The notes under the pieces: generated by a model | The model's database searches: none | The model's input: the letters and a program-made list of their open reading frames with translations, nothing else | Told to the model about the DNA's origin: nothing | Part shown: piece after piece, positions 22,125-33,722 of the stretch | Position numbering within the stretch: the stretch's first letter is position 1 | Layout: every line of letters starts with the position of its first letter | Assembly: GCA_009363875.1 (NCBI GenBank) | Contig: CM018690.1 | Coordinates: 90,001-154,000, forward strand | Direction: 5' to 3' | DNA from: Mikania micrantha | Taxonomy: Eukaryota > Streptophyta > Magnoliopsida > Asterales > Asteraceae | DNA: 64,000 nt | Position numbers and translations under genes: made by a program

Positions 22125-22579
22125 GTGAGTTTACAGCCCCACTTTTACTCATTGAATGTTTTACAAATCTTTTGGGGTGAGAATGCTATGCAACTGCTTT
22201 AGATATATGACTGGTATGTCACAAAACTATTTTGAGTGTACTATTATCGCAACAAGTCCTCTCTACCCTTACCGTTAGTTGTGTACAAACGAGTCGTTAT
22301 TACGTAGTACTACTGGGTTTGACCAACCCCACTCGGCAACAACGTTGACAGGATGTCATAACGAGTGTAATATCGATGTTGATGTCGGGTTCCGCGATGA
22401 CCCGCAGAGGCAAATGGAAACAGTCGAGTTTCGGTAAGATGACATGACACACTCTACGGATCGTAGATCCAACAAAACTACTTACATACCCAGTATATAT
22501 AACTGATTTATTGTTTTCCAATACTTAAACCTGTGAACTCACCAACTTTATGTTGACACTCTTTAGCATGTATTCTCAG
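22125..22579 (+). other. Predicted LTR-resident intron (element B)
   Basis: The donor CAG|GTGAGT is at 22122-22130, then AACTCACC, TTGACA, a pyrimidine-rich stretch and TATTCTCAG ending at 22579. GGTGAGTTTAC (22124-22134) pairs with GTGAACTCACC (22533-22543). The predicted length is 455 nt. It lies between the promoter region and the PBS, so splicing would shorten the 5' leader of gag mRNA. Confidence 0.5.
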
Positions 22580-22932
22580 GTAACTAATGGAGCACACGCT
22601 AGGATGCGCACAAGGAAGCCTTAAGGAGTCTGGCTTGCATATAGACTCGTGTCCTAGGCATTGTGTGAATTGGAAATGTTTTAAAACAATCTGAACATTG
22701 TAGTGTCTGTTAAACAGTTTACTTTCCGCTGCAACTTACTTATTTTATCAAACTATTTCCGCTGTTTATGTAATGATTATTCCGCTGCTTTGATTAAAAA
22801 CTTGTTTGTCTTGAAACTGTGTGATTGTACAACTCATATAGAGTCGTTCTATATGACCATGAGCTGTGATCCTGGCCACGTCACACCCACGTGGACTGAC
22901 ACCACGAGTGGGAATTTGGGGGTGTGACAGAC

Positions 22933-22945
22933 TGGTATCAGAGCC
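22933..22945 (+). other. Primer-binding site of element B
   Basis: TGGTATCAGAGCC, the standard plant initiator-Met tRNA complement, starts 3 nt after the LTR end. Confidence 0.92.
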
Positions 22946-23760
22946 TTGGTTATAGGGAACTAGGTTTGCATGTAGTGAACTTAGACTATAGCCACTGCTC
23001 TACATTAGACACTACACTAGTTTCACACAACACATTATGTGCTTAACTTAAACAATATGCTTTGTGACTTGATCTAACTCTTACGAACATGCATCCGGCA
23101 CCCTTAGTGGGCGTTAACCCTCAACTCCACATATGACCTATGCAAGGGAATTAGAGAAAAGGCGAACTCTAAACCGAAGAGGAAACTCTTCTATGCTATG
23201 AAGAAGACTCCTATAGCACAATCCAACTCAAATCGAACGCCTTTTCCAACCTCTTTCTTGAGTGTAAACCCAGTCAAATGACGCATGTTTAAGGATTGTA
23301 ACCTTAGTATCGACTCTCAGGAAGCAAAACTTCGAACCCGAGATTGTTAAGTAGCTTGAGATTGAATGAACTAGAATGACTGTGTAAGATAAATTGACGA
23401 TTATGGTGGCCAACGTAATCGTGAATTTATAGGTACATACAAATTCTGGCAAGTTGAATTGATAAGCTACAACCATCAGGGAAACTGTATAGTACACCTC
23501 TGGAAGTGGAGATTCGAGCTCCGCTGTTTCCACCGAGTAGTTTATTTCTTTACTATATGAGTATTGTACTATTGTTAGAACCGAGATGAGCGAGTTGTGC
23601 TCATACAAATCATTTTGGGTAGCAGTAATCTCGTCAAACCTATGATCCTACTTTTGAAATGGTATCTTAAACTTATGATATATTTCCTCCCTACACATGC
23701 TTACACGCAATAACTCTAACAGTGAGTAATACAATATCTATTGTATATAGATACCAACAA
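22946..23760 (+). other. Element B leader between PBS and gag
   Basis: About 815 bp with no recognised gene on either strand. The leader is much longer than that of element A (about 150 bp). A 126-codon open frame on the minus strand (23228-23608) has no recognisable domain. Confidence 0.6.
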
Positions 23761-24946
23761 ATGGATGGTCAAGGAACGTATGTGCGCACTGACAACCCGT
23801 CAATCGATTCTGCGACTGTCGAGGCTATGGTAGAACAACTGGTTAACAAAGCCATTACGGATTACGAGGCTGCATGCTTAAACAATGAGACAGGAAGTGA
23901 GATTCACAACAACAGCTCAAGAGGATGCACCTTCAAAACTTTCCTCAGCTACCATCCTCAACCATACACAGGATCAGAAGGAGCGGTAGGACTGCTCCAA
24001 TGGGTTAAGAGGGTCGAATCAATCTTCCACATGTGCCAGTGTTCTGAAGAAGACAAAGTGAAATTTGCTACCGGGACTCTAGAAGGACAAGCCCTCACTT
24101 GGTGGAATTCGCATGTCCAGACACTGAGTCTGGGACTGCTAACTCAATTCCCTGGGAAAACTTCGTCAAAATGTTGAAGGAAGAATACCATCCACAGAAC
24201 GAAATCAAGGAACTGGAGCGGTTTTGGAATCACAAAATGGAAGGATCTGAAATCGAACAATACACCACTCGATTTCACGAATGGTGTAAACAATACCAGA
24301 AATGGTGACTCCGGACTACAGAAAGATCGATCCATACGTTAGTGGATTACCTAAACAAATCCGAAGCCTGATTACCGCGACAGACCCCACACTCATTCAA
24401 CCCACTATTTGTTTGGCTTATCATCTGACTAACCAAGCGGTAGCACAGGGTAAGCTACCCAAGAAGGGTGAACACCTGAAGCCTCAGGATCGCAAGCGCA
24501 AGTGGGAGCCTAGTCACAATCAAACTCCTTCTTCCCAACAAATGCAACTCCATAACCAGTCAGCAACAACTAGCGACTGTACTGCTACGCCATCCAGTAC
24601 CAAGGGCAAGAATGCCTACCAAGGGAAATACCCTAAGTGCAAAAGATGCCCATATCATCACAACGGCCAGTGTGAACGCTATCGATGTCGGAAATGCGGA
24701 AGAAACGGTCACATGGCCAAGGAGTGTAGAAGCAAGCCAGTTGGTAGCAAAGACAACCAGAAAGTCGTTAAAGGATGTTATAAGTGTGGCAAGCCTGGGC
24801 ATTGGCGCAGGGATTGCCCACAGCTGAAGGAAAAAGAAAGCGTGACAATGGCCCCTGCATTTGTAAATGACTCCAAAGAAGCAAAAGATGATCCTATCAT
24901 TGTGACTGGTACGTTCCTTTTACATAATGCCTATGCTAGTATGTAA
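23761..24946 (+). pseudogene. Element B gag remnant
   Basis: The first ATG (MDGQGTY) is at 23761. A capsid domain is recognisable by ALTWWNSHVQ near 24090. Two frameshifts, near 24125 and 24290, split the reading into three frames. Two zinc knuckles survive (CRKCGRNGHMAKEC and CYKCGKPGHWRRDC, 24685-24820). The frame ends at a TAA (24944-24946) just before the protease motif, which is itself altered to DIGA. It cannot make a full Gag. Confidence 0.85.
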
Positions 24947-27900
24947 TGTGATATCGGTGCTAAGAGTAGCCTGATGCTTAGCGAATTTAGTAAATGCTTA
25001 ACATTACCCTGACATCCTTAGACTATAAGGGTTAACCGACTGTAAGCTGATTGAGACACAACACATTTTCAAAGGACGCGCCTTGGTGTTGACGGGTCAC
25101 GAATTTGAGATCGACCTAATCTCAGTATCTCCCGGAAACTTCGATGCAGTGGTGGGGACATACTAGTAACTACAGACCAAGCAGAGAGTGTGTGCAATAA
25201 GAAGATAGATCAATGTTACGTTGTCAAATGGAAATCAGATCCCTATTCAGAGAGAACGACGGAGGATAACGCAAAACACCCTGTCATAGGCTGGCAAGCA
25301 CCTACAGAAAGGATACTCAACGATATTAGTTCGTATCACGAAACAAACATAGAAGGAAATAAAAATGGAAGATATTGAAGTTGTTTGTAATTATCCCAAA
25401 GATCTACCTGGACTACCCCAAAGCGACAAGTGGAGTTTCAGGTAGAACTCACACCGTGAGCCGCACTAACCGTCAAAGCGCCATACCACTTGGCCCAACT
25501 AAGATACAAGAAACTGACTAATCAATTGCAAGAGTTGTTAGGCAAAGAGTTAACCAGACCAAGATTATCAACATGAGGAGCACCAGTCCTGCTTGTGAGA
25601 GAGAAAGGTCTTTCCGAATGTGTATCGACTACCGGGAATTAAGCATGGTGACAAACGGGAATCGATACCATTACCACGAATGGGCGCGCTGTTAGACTAG
25701 TTGTAAGAGTCAAGCTATTACCCAAAAATCGCCTTGAGAACCGATTACCATCAAAGGGGGATACAGGAAGAGGACAAACCCAAGACAACCTTTAGGACAC
25801 GAGATTGACATTACGAATGTTTGGTCATGCCCTTCGGACTGACCAACGCACCAGCCGTATTCATTGACCTTATGAATCAAGTGTGCAAACCATGTCTCGA
25901 TAAATTCGTAATGGTACTTATTGTCGATATCCTGATTTACTCCAAGAACCAGGAGAAACAGCTGAGCACTTGAGGCTTGTCTTGGGGCCACCGAAGACCG
26001 AGCAACTATACGCGAAATTCTCTAAATGCGATTTTGGATTCGCAAAGTCAACTTTCTTGGACACATGGTTAACAAGAAAGGGATACCTGTAGACCCAGCC
26101 AAGATCGAGACCATTAAGAACTGGACAGCACCAAAGACTTCGACTGAGGTGCGACAGTTTCTGGGATTGGCCGGGTACTACAGGCGATCTATTGAGGGAT
26201 CCTCGAAGGTCGCACAAATCATTGACTTCCCTTACGCACAAAGACAAGAAATTCGAATGGGGTGAGAAACAAGAAGCTGTTTTCGACTTGTTGAAGCAGA
26301 AATTGTGCAGTGCACCTATTCTATCACTACCAGACGGGTGCGAAGACTTTGTAGTTTATTGTGACGCGTCAAAACAAGGACTCGGTTGTGTATTGAAGCA
26401 ACGTGAGAAGGTGATAGCTCATGTGTCACGACAATTGAAAGTGCACGAAAAGAACTACACGACTCATGACTTGGAATCGGGAGCCGTAGTGTTCGCACGA
26501 AAGATCTAGTGACACTACCTATCCGACACGAAATGCACAATATTCATCAATCATAAGAGACTGCAACACACCTTCGACCAGAAGGGACTGAACATGAGAC
26601 AACTCAGATGGGACTAGCTGATAGGAAATTGTGATTGTACTATCAAGTACCACATTGGAAAAACTAACGTAGTAGCCGACGCGATGAGCCGGAAAGAAAC
26701 AACCAAGGGCGTATGTGCACTACAACTTACGACTCACTCGGAGCTACCCAATCAGAATCCGAACTACACAACAGGAAGCTCTGAGGGTCGAGGACCTCAC
26801 TCATTTACCCCTGCGTGACACGGATAAACAGATGAAGGTGAAGGCCGACGTAACCTACTATCTTATGGATCGGAACTGGATTCCACACTACGGAGGACTG
26901 AGAGGCGTAGTGATGGATGAAGCTCAAAGGAGCCAACATTCTTTACATCCGGTCCCTGACACAATATACCGTGACATAAAGATGACCCATCGGCGGCCGA
27001 GCGTGAAGGCAGAATTAACAACTTACGTGGGTAAGTGGTTAACGTGCTCAAAGGTCCAGATGGAGTACCAAAAGCCATCAAGGCTGTTTCAACAACCCAA
27101 GATACCAATGTGGAAATGGAGGAAGAGTCCTATGGACTTAATAACTAAACTGCCAAGGACGGCAAGTGGGTGCGATACTGTTTGAATAATCGTTGAACGA
27201 CTAACGAAGCCTGCACACTTACTACCCATCAAGGAGACCGACTAACTAGAAGAACAGGATCGAATTTACCTGAAGGAAGTGGCCACTCGACGTGAAGTGC
27301 CAACCTTGATCATCTCTAACCGCGACAACGGATTTACGTCACATTTCTGGAAATCCTATCATCAGACATTGGGCACAAGATTTGGGTATGAGAACCGTTA
27401 ACATCCGCAAACTGATGGGCAGAGCGAACGAACTATACAGAGATTGGAAAACGCACTTCGAGCATGTGTCAATAACTATGACAATAGCTGGGAGACTCGC
27501 TTACCGTTAGTTAAGTCCTCGTACAACAATACTTATCACACGAGTATACAAGCTGCAACGTTCGAAGCACTCTAGGGACGTAAGTGTCGATCATTCATTT
27601 GTTGGGCAGAAGTTGTGAAAGCCAACTGACAAGCCTCGAACTTGTGCACAAAACGACCAAGAAAATCGCGCAAATACGTAACAGAATGGCAGCAGCTTGA
27701 GACCGACAAAAGAGCTATGCCGACAAGAGACGCAAACCTTTGGAATTCCAAATGGGAGACCGAGTACTTCTTAAAGTCTCGCCTTGGAAGGGGGTGATTC
27801 GATTCGGGAAACTGGGAAAGCTAAACCCTCGTTACATTTGTCCATTCGAGATCACAAAACAAATAGGCCCCGTGACCTACGAACTACAGCTACCGCAAGA

Positions 27901-28132
27901 ATTGAATAGTGTACACAACGTGTTTCACGTTTCAAATCTCAAGAAATGTTTATCAAACGAAACGCTCGCAATTCCAGTAGAGGAAATCCAGATTGACGAA
28001 CAACTGCACTTCGTTGAGGAACCGGTGGAAATCATGGACCGGGAAATCAAGAAGTTGAAACTTAGTAAGATACCCATTGTGAAAGTCCAATGGAACTCAC
28101 GGCGAGGGCCTGAATACACATGGAAACGATAG
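24947..28132 (+). pseudogene. Element B pol remnant (PR-RT-RH-INT-chromodomain)
   Basis: Domain order is preserved but broken by many stops and frameshifts. Recognisable pieces are the RT entry region (RMCIDYREL-like near 25615), a degraded catalytic box near 25915, VRQFLGLAGYYRR near 26155, and RNase H (FVVYCDASKQGLG near 26345, KNYTTHDLE near 26455). Integrase zinc-binding and core fragments lie at 26880-27560. The C-terminal GPY/chromodomain-like stretch is still open at 27740-28132 (EIMDREIKKL, EYTWKR). The density of damage is far higher than in A, D or E. Confidence 0.88.
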
Positions 28133-28195
28133 GACCAAATGATGGGAAATATTTTCACTTGTTCACAAACTAGCCAAACACCGACAACACGAACT

Positions 28196-28232
28196 GAATT
28201 TCGGGACGAAATTCCTATTAACTGGGGGATGA
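28196..28232 (+). other. Element B pre-PPT hairpin and PPT
   Basis: GAATTTCG-GGA-CGAAATTC (28196-28214) has its outer pair changed from A-T to G-C relative to other elements. The purine tract ACTGGGGGATGA lies directly before TGTGACA at 28233. Confidence 0.82.
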
Positions 28233-28931
28233 TGTGACATCTCGCAAATTCCAAGTCAGCATTTATATTACTTTATTAATAATGTGTATTATTATATCAT
28301 ACGTGGCACTAGAATGCATGCATTGAGTGTGACACGTGGCACAACAAACTGAACATGCCGATAATCTAGGGAATTATCGCACAACACACGCACGTGTCTT
28401 GAATAACGAACGTTGGTGAACGGATCAAACCACAGTACACTTTCACTGCACAATTAGGTTCCAGAGAACCTGAGTTAGTAGAACAACGCTTAAGTGTCGA
28501 GAAACGATGGTCGTATTCGAGAAATACGAGAAATTCGCTTCAAAACTATGAAGATGGGCTTATTGGGCTCAGCCGGGACCCATCGCGGTACGCGATGGGC
28601 ACCCAATTGGGCTTTCGCGGTACGCGAAGCCTGGGCGGGAGAATTTGAAGTCTCCGAAAGCGTCGCGGTACGCGACGACCGATCATCTTCCACTTCCGCG
28701 GTACGCGACGTGATTCGGGAACCAGATGATTATTTTAATCGCCGCGATACGCGGAGATGATTTTTGGGCGGTGTCGCGGTACGCGACGAGCCCAGTTTCG
28801 CAGAATCTTTATTTAACCAAGACTTAATCATTTTTGCCGATCCTTCACACCATCTTACGACTGAAACACTTCATCTCGACCATCTTTCACTCTGCAAACC
28901 ATATTCTAACTTCTGGAAGCCATTAGAACTC
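28233..28931 (+). mobile_element. Element B 3' LTR, truncated
   Basis: It matches 19977-20680 with about three differences: one A indel near 28659, one C/T in the third palindrome, one A/G near 28790. It stops at 28931, where antisense P sequence begins. The remaining 2.25 kb is missing. Confidence 0.9.
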
Positions 28932-29312
28932 TCCGGGTCTGGCGTACCGCCTGGCCCATCCGTAAGGCCCAATAAGCTTGTTTTTGTTGTTCTGGCCCAA
29001 TCTTGCCCGTTTCTCGATCATAGAACGTCGTTCGAGCGTCGTTTGGACTCTATCGGTCAATTGTTAGCCATAATTGTCTTGTGAGATGTTCCTGTGCTTA
29101 AGTGTTGTGATGTTCACCAACGTTCGTGTGTTTTGACACGTGTGTGCTGTTCGTCGATAATTCCACGAATTAACTAGTCGTATGCCAGTGTTCATACTGT
29201 CGTGCCACGTGTCACACTAAATTAATCTAATTCTAGTGCCACGTGTACATAATGCATTTAAATAAACATTTAAATAAAATCAAAGCTGACCTGGAATTTA
29301 CGGGGTGTCACA
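28932..29312 (-). mobile_element. Antisense P-type LTR, right part
   Basis: It is colinear with 55570-55930 and ends GGGGTGTCACA at 29312. Together with 17603-19976 it makes about 2.75 kb of one LTR. It contains GGCCCA words and a CpG inverted repeat, GGCG-TAC-CGCC. The flanks CTATT (left) and CTGCC (right) do not match, so it is not a clean insertion. Confidence 0.75.
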
Positions 29313-29880
29313 CTGCCCCCATGTGAAAAACAATGGTGACGAAGTACCGAAGAGTTGCTTCGAATGTGGAAATCCAGGTCACATCAAAAAGGACTGCCCG
29401 CATCTGAAGAACAACAACAATAACGAGAACAACAATGGTCCGATGGGACAAACCCTCGTGATCGGGACTACTGAATCCAGAAATGATCTTAACCTTGAAA
29501 CGGGTACGTATCTCTTAAACGGTCATTGCACTTTTGTATTGTTTGATACTGAAACTAAGGAAAGTCTTATATTTAAGTACCTTAGTAAATACTTGTCAAA
29601 ACCCCCAATATCCTTAAAGGCTAAATACACCGTGGAATTAACTGATGTTAAACTGATTGTAACTAAGCACATTCAAAGAGAATGCACTTTAAGGATAGCA
29701 AACCATAAATCTTAAGAACGCCCTCATGCCAGTTACATTAGGCATTTTTGAGATAATAGTGGACATGGAATGATTGTCTAAAAACTAAGCTAAAATCGTT
29801 TGCCACGACAAGGTTGTGCGCATACCTCTCCCTAGTGGAGAAACCTTAGACATCAACGGTGAATGGAACAACACTCCTCT
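29313..29880 (+). pseudogene. Element C gag-protease remnant
   Basis: One knuckle (CFECGNPGHIKKDC) is followed by an Asn-rich spacer and GTYLLNGH. The protease site is altered from DTGA to DTET. The frame stops at 29715, and a broken protease tail runs on to about 29875. There the sequence jumps straight to integrase, removing RT and RNase H. Confidence 0.8.
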
Positions 29881-31019
29881 GCCCCCATGTGGAAGTGGGA
29901 ACAAATCTCCATGGACGTCATTACCAAATTACCACGTACTCCTTGTGGAGGTGACACTATCTGAATAATCGTGGAAAGACTAACTAAGTCAACAAACTTC
30001 CTTGCGATTAAGGAAAACGGCAAGATTGGAAGAGCTAGCCAGAATCTATGTCAAGGAAGTGACCTTGCGACACGGAGTGCCGACCCCCATCATTTCGGAT
30101 CGAGACGCTAGATTCACTTCTAATTTCTGGAATTCACTGCCAAGGTCGCTTGACACTCAGTTGGACATGAGTACAGCATACCACCCACAAACTGATGGCC
30201 AGAGCGAACACACCATACAAACTCCTGAAGACAAGCTACGAGCGTGCGTAGTAGACTTCGACAATAGCAAGGAAACTCACCTACCGTTGGTAGAGTTCTC
30301 CTACAATAACAGCTACCACACAAGTATCAAGGCGGTGCCTTTTAAGGCCCTTTATGGCAGGAAATGCCGATCACCTATCTGTTGGGCGGAAGTGGGCGAC
30401 AGTCAGCTCACAGGCCCGGAACTCACACACGAAACAACGGAGAAAAATGGTGCAAATCAGAAATCGCATGGCAGCAGCTCAGGACCGTCAGAAGAACTAT
30501 GCCGACAAACGCCGAAAGCCACCGGAATTTCAGGTAGGAGACAAAATCCTTCTGAAAAGTTTCACCTTGGAAGAGCGTCATTCATTTCGGTAAACGAGGC
30601 AAACTGAACCCACGATATATTGGACCATTCGAGATCCTGAAGAGGATTGGTCCGGTAGCATACCAACTCAACCTTCCAGCGGAACTCGATGGAGTTCACA
30701 ACATATTTCATGCCTCAAACTTAAAGAAGTGTTTATCTGAGAGACACTCATAATTCCACCAGATGAAATCCAGGTGGATGAACAACTACGGTTCGTGGAA
30801 GAGCCGGTAGAAATCATGGACCGAAAGGTCAAACAACTAAAGCAAAGTCGGATTCCGATCGTCGGAGTCCGATGGAACTTGAAACGCGGACCTGAATTCA
30901 CGTGGAAACGTGAAGAGCAGATGATACGCAAATATCCCCATCTCTCCAAACAACGTCGAACACCGACAACAACGAATAAATTTCGGGACGAAATTCCTTT
31001 CAACAAGGGGATGATGTGA
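29881..31019 (+). pseudogene. Element C integrase and chromodomain-like remnant
   Basis: Integrase resumes with MWKWEQISMDVITKLPRT near 29890. A TGG-to-TGA stop near 29962 and frameshifts follow. The core is readable at 30002-30450 (HGVPTPIISDRDARF, AYHPQTDGQSEHT, EFSYNNSYHTSI). The tail (30774-31019) holds EIMDRKVKQL and GPEFTWKREEQM. It is not functional. Confidence 0.85.
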
Positions 31020-31116
31020 CAACCAGAAAATTTTTGTTTCTCAACCACTCTTGCTTCTCAAACACTATCAACAACAACCAAATTTCGGGACGAAATTTCT
31101 TTCAACAAGGGGATGA
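30979..31116 (+). repeat. Duplicated pre-PPT hairpin plus PPT module
   Basis: AATTTCG-GGA-CGAAATT followed by TTCAACAAGGGGATGATGTGACA occurs at 30979-31021 and again at 31081-31123, 102 bp apart. Only the second leads into the LTR. The first is followed by ACCAGAAAATTTT and about 60 bp of unrelated sequence. Confidence 0.88.
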
Positions 31117-31503
31117 TGTGACACCCGGCAATTTCAGGTAAATTGCAACTCTTGAACTCTACGTATTTCACATTCACACTTGTTGCATTTCATTTAATTA
31201 AGTTTAATTAAATGAGCTAAACACTAACACAAAACAATAGCTTGGACTATTATTGTGCATTACACGTTGATTAAGATTAATCAAGTGTGCAAACACTTCG
31301 TAGAACACGAACACAAACTATCGAAGATAATTCAAGGAATTATCAAAACACACACACGAGACTCACGAACGTTGGTGATCAATCAAACTTATGTGCTATT
31401 TGTATTTACGTGCTTAAACGAGCATTAGATGCTTTAGATAAACGTTAGGAATCATGTATGAGCGAAATCGTTTCAACGAAATCGAAAAACATAGAAGTGG
31501 ACT

Positions 31504-31659
31504 CATCGCGGTACGCGATGGCCCCTCGGCGAAAGGCTTCGCGATACGCGAAGAAAAGCGGGAGCCGAGACTCCCGAATACTATCGCGGTACGCGACAAA
31601 CAATTTTGATCGGCCTCCGCGGTACGCGAAGGCCATGCAGATCAAAATTTTCTATAAAT
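31504..31659 (+). promoter_or_regulatory. CpG palindrome cluster followed by a TATA box
   Basis: Four palindromes: CATCGCG-GTA-CGCGATG (31504), CTTCGCG-ATA-CGCGAAG (31537), TCGCG-GTA-CGCGA (31584), and one at 31612 whose outer arms GGCCT/AGGCC pair around one mismatch. TATAAAT follows at 31653-31659, so the cluster is in the promoter-proximal U3. The arrangement matches that of element B. Confidence 0.75.
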
Positions 31660-32841
31660 CAATTCCATTCTCCTCCTATCCGATCTTTAACCATTTTCTT
31701 CGAACAACCTCGGCTATACTCGACCAAAACCCACCTGAAAGCAAGCTTAAACCTCTGCTAACACCATTAGAAGCTATTGTGGGTGATTGGAAGCCATTGG
31801 AGCACCAAAGGGAGTTCTTGGAGGCCACCAACAAGCAAGACGATCAACACCAGCCTTCATTCGAGCTTCCAGAACCTGTCACACCACGGATTTAAGCTTC
31901 TAAGGTAGTTTCTTGTGTTTATCTATAGTTAGATTGCACATGCAATGGGTAAAAACCCACATGCAACTCCGTTTAGTTATTGTGCTTGAAATCGTTGGTG
32001 ATTTGATGAGTACTTGTTGTAGATTTACTGATTTTAGTGTTTAGTAATGTTAGAATTGAGTTTTGGTTAAGTTAGGTTTGATTTGATAATGTTTTGGTGC
32101 ACTTGCCATAAAAGGAAACTTTTATGTTGCAAGTCTTCGATTTGTGATGATCTAGACATGTTAGACATGTCTAGATATTGTTAAATGTGTATTGAAGTGT
32201 TTAGAAACACATTGGGATATTTGATTTTGTCAAAAACTTGGTTTTATAGAAACTTACTAAAAATAGAAACTTTTATAAATCAAAAGAGGGCTTTTGATGT
32301 TTTAAAGAGTTTTGATGAACTTAGATTGTTGAAACATGTTTAGAAATGATTTCTAACATATTTGGAAACCTTGATTTGTGAAAACGAGCTTTTTAAACAA
32401 GCACTTACTATTTTAGGAAACTTTATTTGGGCAAAACGGCATAAATGATGGTTTATGCGCAAACGATGTGTTTTAAGTGTATAAACGTGTTTTTACAAAC
32501 ATACTAGAGTTATTAGTTTTATGAAATGGAATTTCATAACCACACTTTCCTAAATTGGAAGCTTTCTAAAAATGGAAACTTATGTGACTAGAGTCATAGG
32601 ATGCATATTAGTGTCTTATGTGCGTCAAGGCACATAAACACAACAATCGTGTCACCAACGATTCGTCGAGTCAACACAAGTCAACACACACATACTCGGT
32701 TGAGCACACCGACACTTGGAGTTGTATGGAATACAACGCATCACAAAACACATACTTACACCTATATGATCATAGGTGCTTACTAGCAGGTGCTAACTTT
32801 CGCAGACGCGAACACACGAAAACCGGAAACTGCACTACCAG

Positions 32842-33334
32842 GTGAGTTCACGGCCCCTTTTTACTTTTCTAACCTTTGGGGGAGAAAACACTGCACTACA
32901 ACTGTTTTAGAACAACAAATCATTTTATGGACATGCTTTATCATTATATGTATATGTGTGGGCCCCTATCACAACTAAAAGTCCTCGCGATACTCCTCGG
33001 ACCGTTAATAGCATAACGCCTAGCGTGGTAATCTTGAATAGTACTATTTGGGCCTGACAAGCCCCACTACACCCGACTGGAGGTCGGAACAGTGCAATAT
33101 TGACCAACACTTTGCCATTGTCTCGTGATAACATGGCGGGAGGCACAATCTGTCAGCTTCGGTACCATCCACAATATAATATAACTGTATTGACTAGCTA
33201 TCAATCGATACTGCATTGTATGATATGTAAATCTGCAAAACTCTTACTTTAAACATTTTGATGTTTACTGCTTACGAAAAACCTGTGCTCTCACCAACCT
33301 TTGTGTTGACCCTTTTACTCGCATGTTTTCTCAG
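32842..33334 (+). other. Predicted LTR-resident intron (element C)
   Basis: The donor CAG|GTGAGTTCACGGCCCC is at 32839, and the acceptor GTTTTCTCAG ends at 33334 after GTGTTGACCC. Pairing of 32841-32851 with 33285-33295 is 6 bp, a 2x2 mismatch and 3 bp. The predicted length is 493 nt. Confidence 0.45.
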
Positions 33335-33722
33335 GTAGCTAAGGCACGCGCACAAGGATAGGATGCTAGGATGGAGTCCCATGCATCAGCTTTAGTGTCT
33401 TAGATCATCGATAACATTTAACGTTTTTACTTGGTTATGTCTTGTATTGATAAACAACTTTCAATCGCTTCCGCAAACCTTAAATTTATGATGTTCTGAA
33501 AACTGTTTTAAAATAACGCTTCCGCAACTTACGAACTGTATTTGTTTTGAGATTGTATAACTTCCGCAACTCTGATTTTGCAAATCGATTTATCCATGTA
33601 ATTGGATGTACGTATATAACCAGACATGTAGGTCTCGCATGTTGTGTGACCGGAGACTGCGATCCTGACAATCTGCCGTCGCTCGCGCCCCAGGAAGGGA
33701 CGGGATTTCTCGGGGTGCGACA

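Larger units (their letters stand above)
19977..22929 (+). mobile_element. Element B 5' LTR (2953 bp)
   Basis: It starts TGTGACATCTCGC and ends TTTGGGGGTGTGACA, with the PBS 3 nt downstream. From 5' to 3' it holds the CpG palindrome cluster (20323-20532), a weak TATA-like TTTATTTAA near 20552, the 150-bp-spaced inverted repeats (21178-21826) and the predicted intron (22125-22579). Confidence 0.92.
19977..28931 (+). mobile_element. Element B: Ty3/gypsy chromovirus with heavily decayed body
   Basis: In order: 5' LTR (19977-22929), PBS, leader, gag remnant, pol remnant, pre-PPT hairpin, PPT and a 3' LTR cut after 699 bp at 28931. The two LTR starts differ at only about three positions over the shared 700 bp. 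The coding body, in contrast, has many frameshifts and stops. It lies inside the antisense P LTR (17603-19976 and 28932-29312). Because the 3' LTR is truncated, no target duplication can be seen. Confidence 0.9.
29313..33722 (+). mobile_element. Element C: truncated chromovirus with a 3' LTR
   Basis: It starts within gag at the end of the first zinc knuckle, where it abuts the antisense P LTR. It lacks RT and RNase H by internal deletion, keeps integrase fragments, has two pre-PPT/PPT modules, and ends with a 2606-bp LTR (31117-33722). The LTR ends TGCGACA, a one-base change from the usual TGTGACA. Confidence 0.85.
31117..33722 (+). mobile_element. Element C 3' LTR (2606 bp)
   Basis: It runs from TGTGACACCCGGC to CTCGGGGTGCGACA. 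It contains the CpG palindromes and TATA box (31504-31659), scattered inverted-repeat cousins in 32100-32590, and the predicted intron (32842-33334). No PBS follows; element D's gag begins at 33723. Confidence 0.85.

Noticed and set aside
23228..23608. 126-codon minus-strand open frame in the element B leader
   Set aside because: No domain, no close homologue recognised, low-complexity composition, and it lies in non-coding leader of a decayed element.
17603..29312. Antisense P LTR as a clean solo LTR split by element B
   Set aside because: The outer flanks (CTATT and CTGCC) do not match, and element B's 3' LTR is truncated, so a simple two-step nesting does not explain it.
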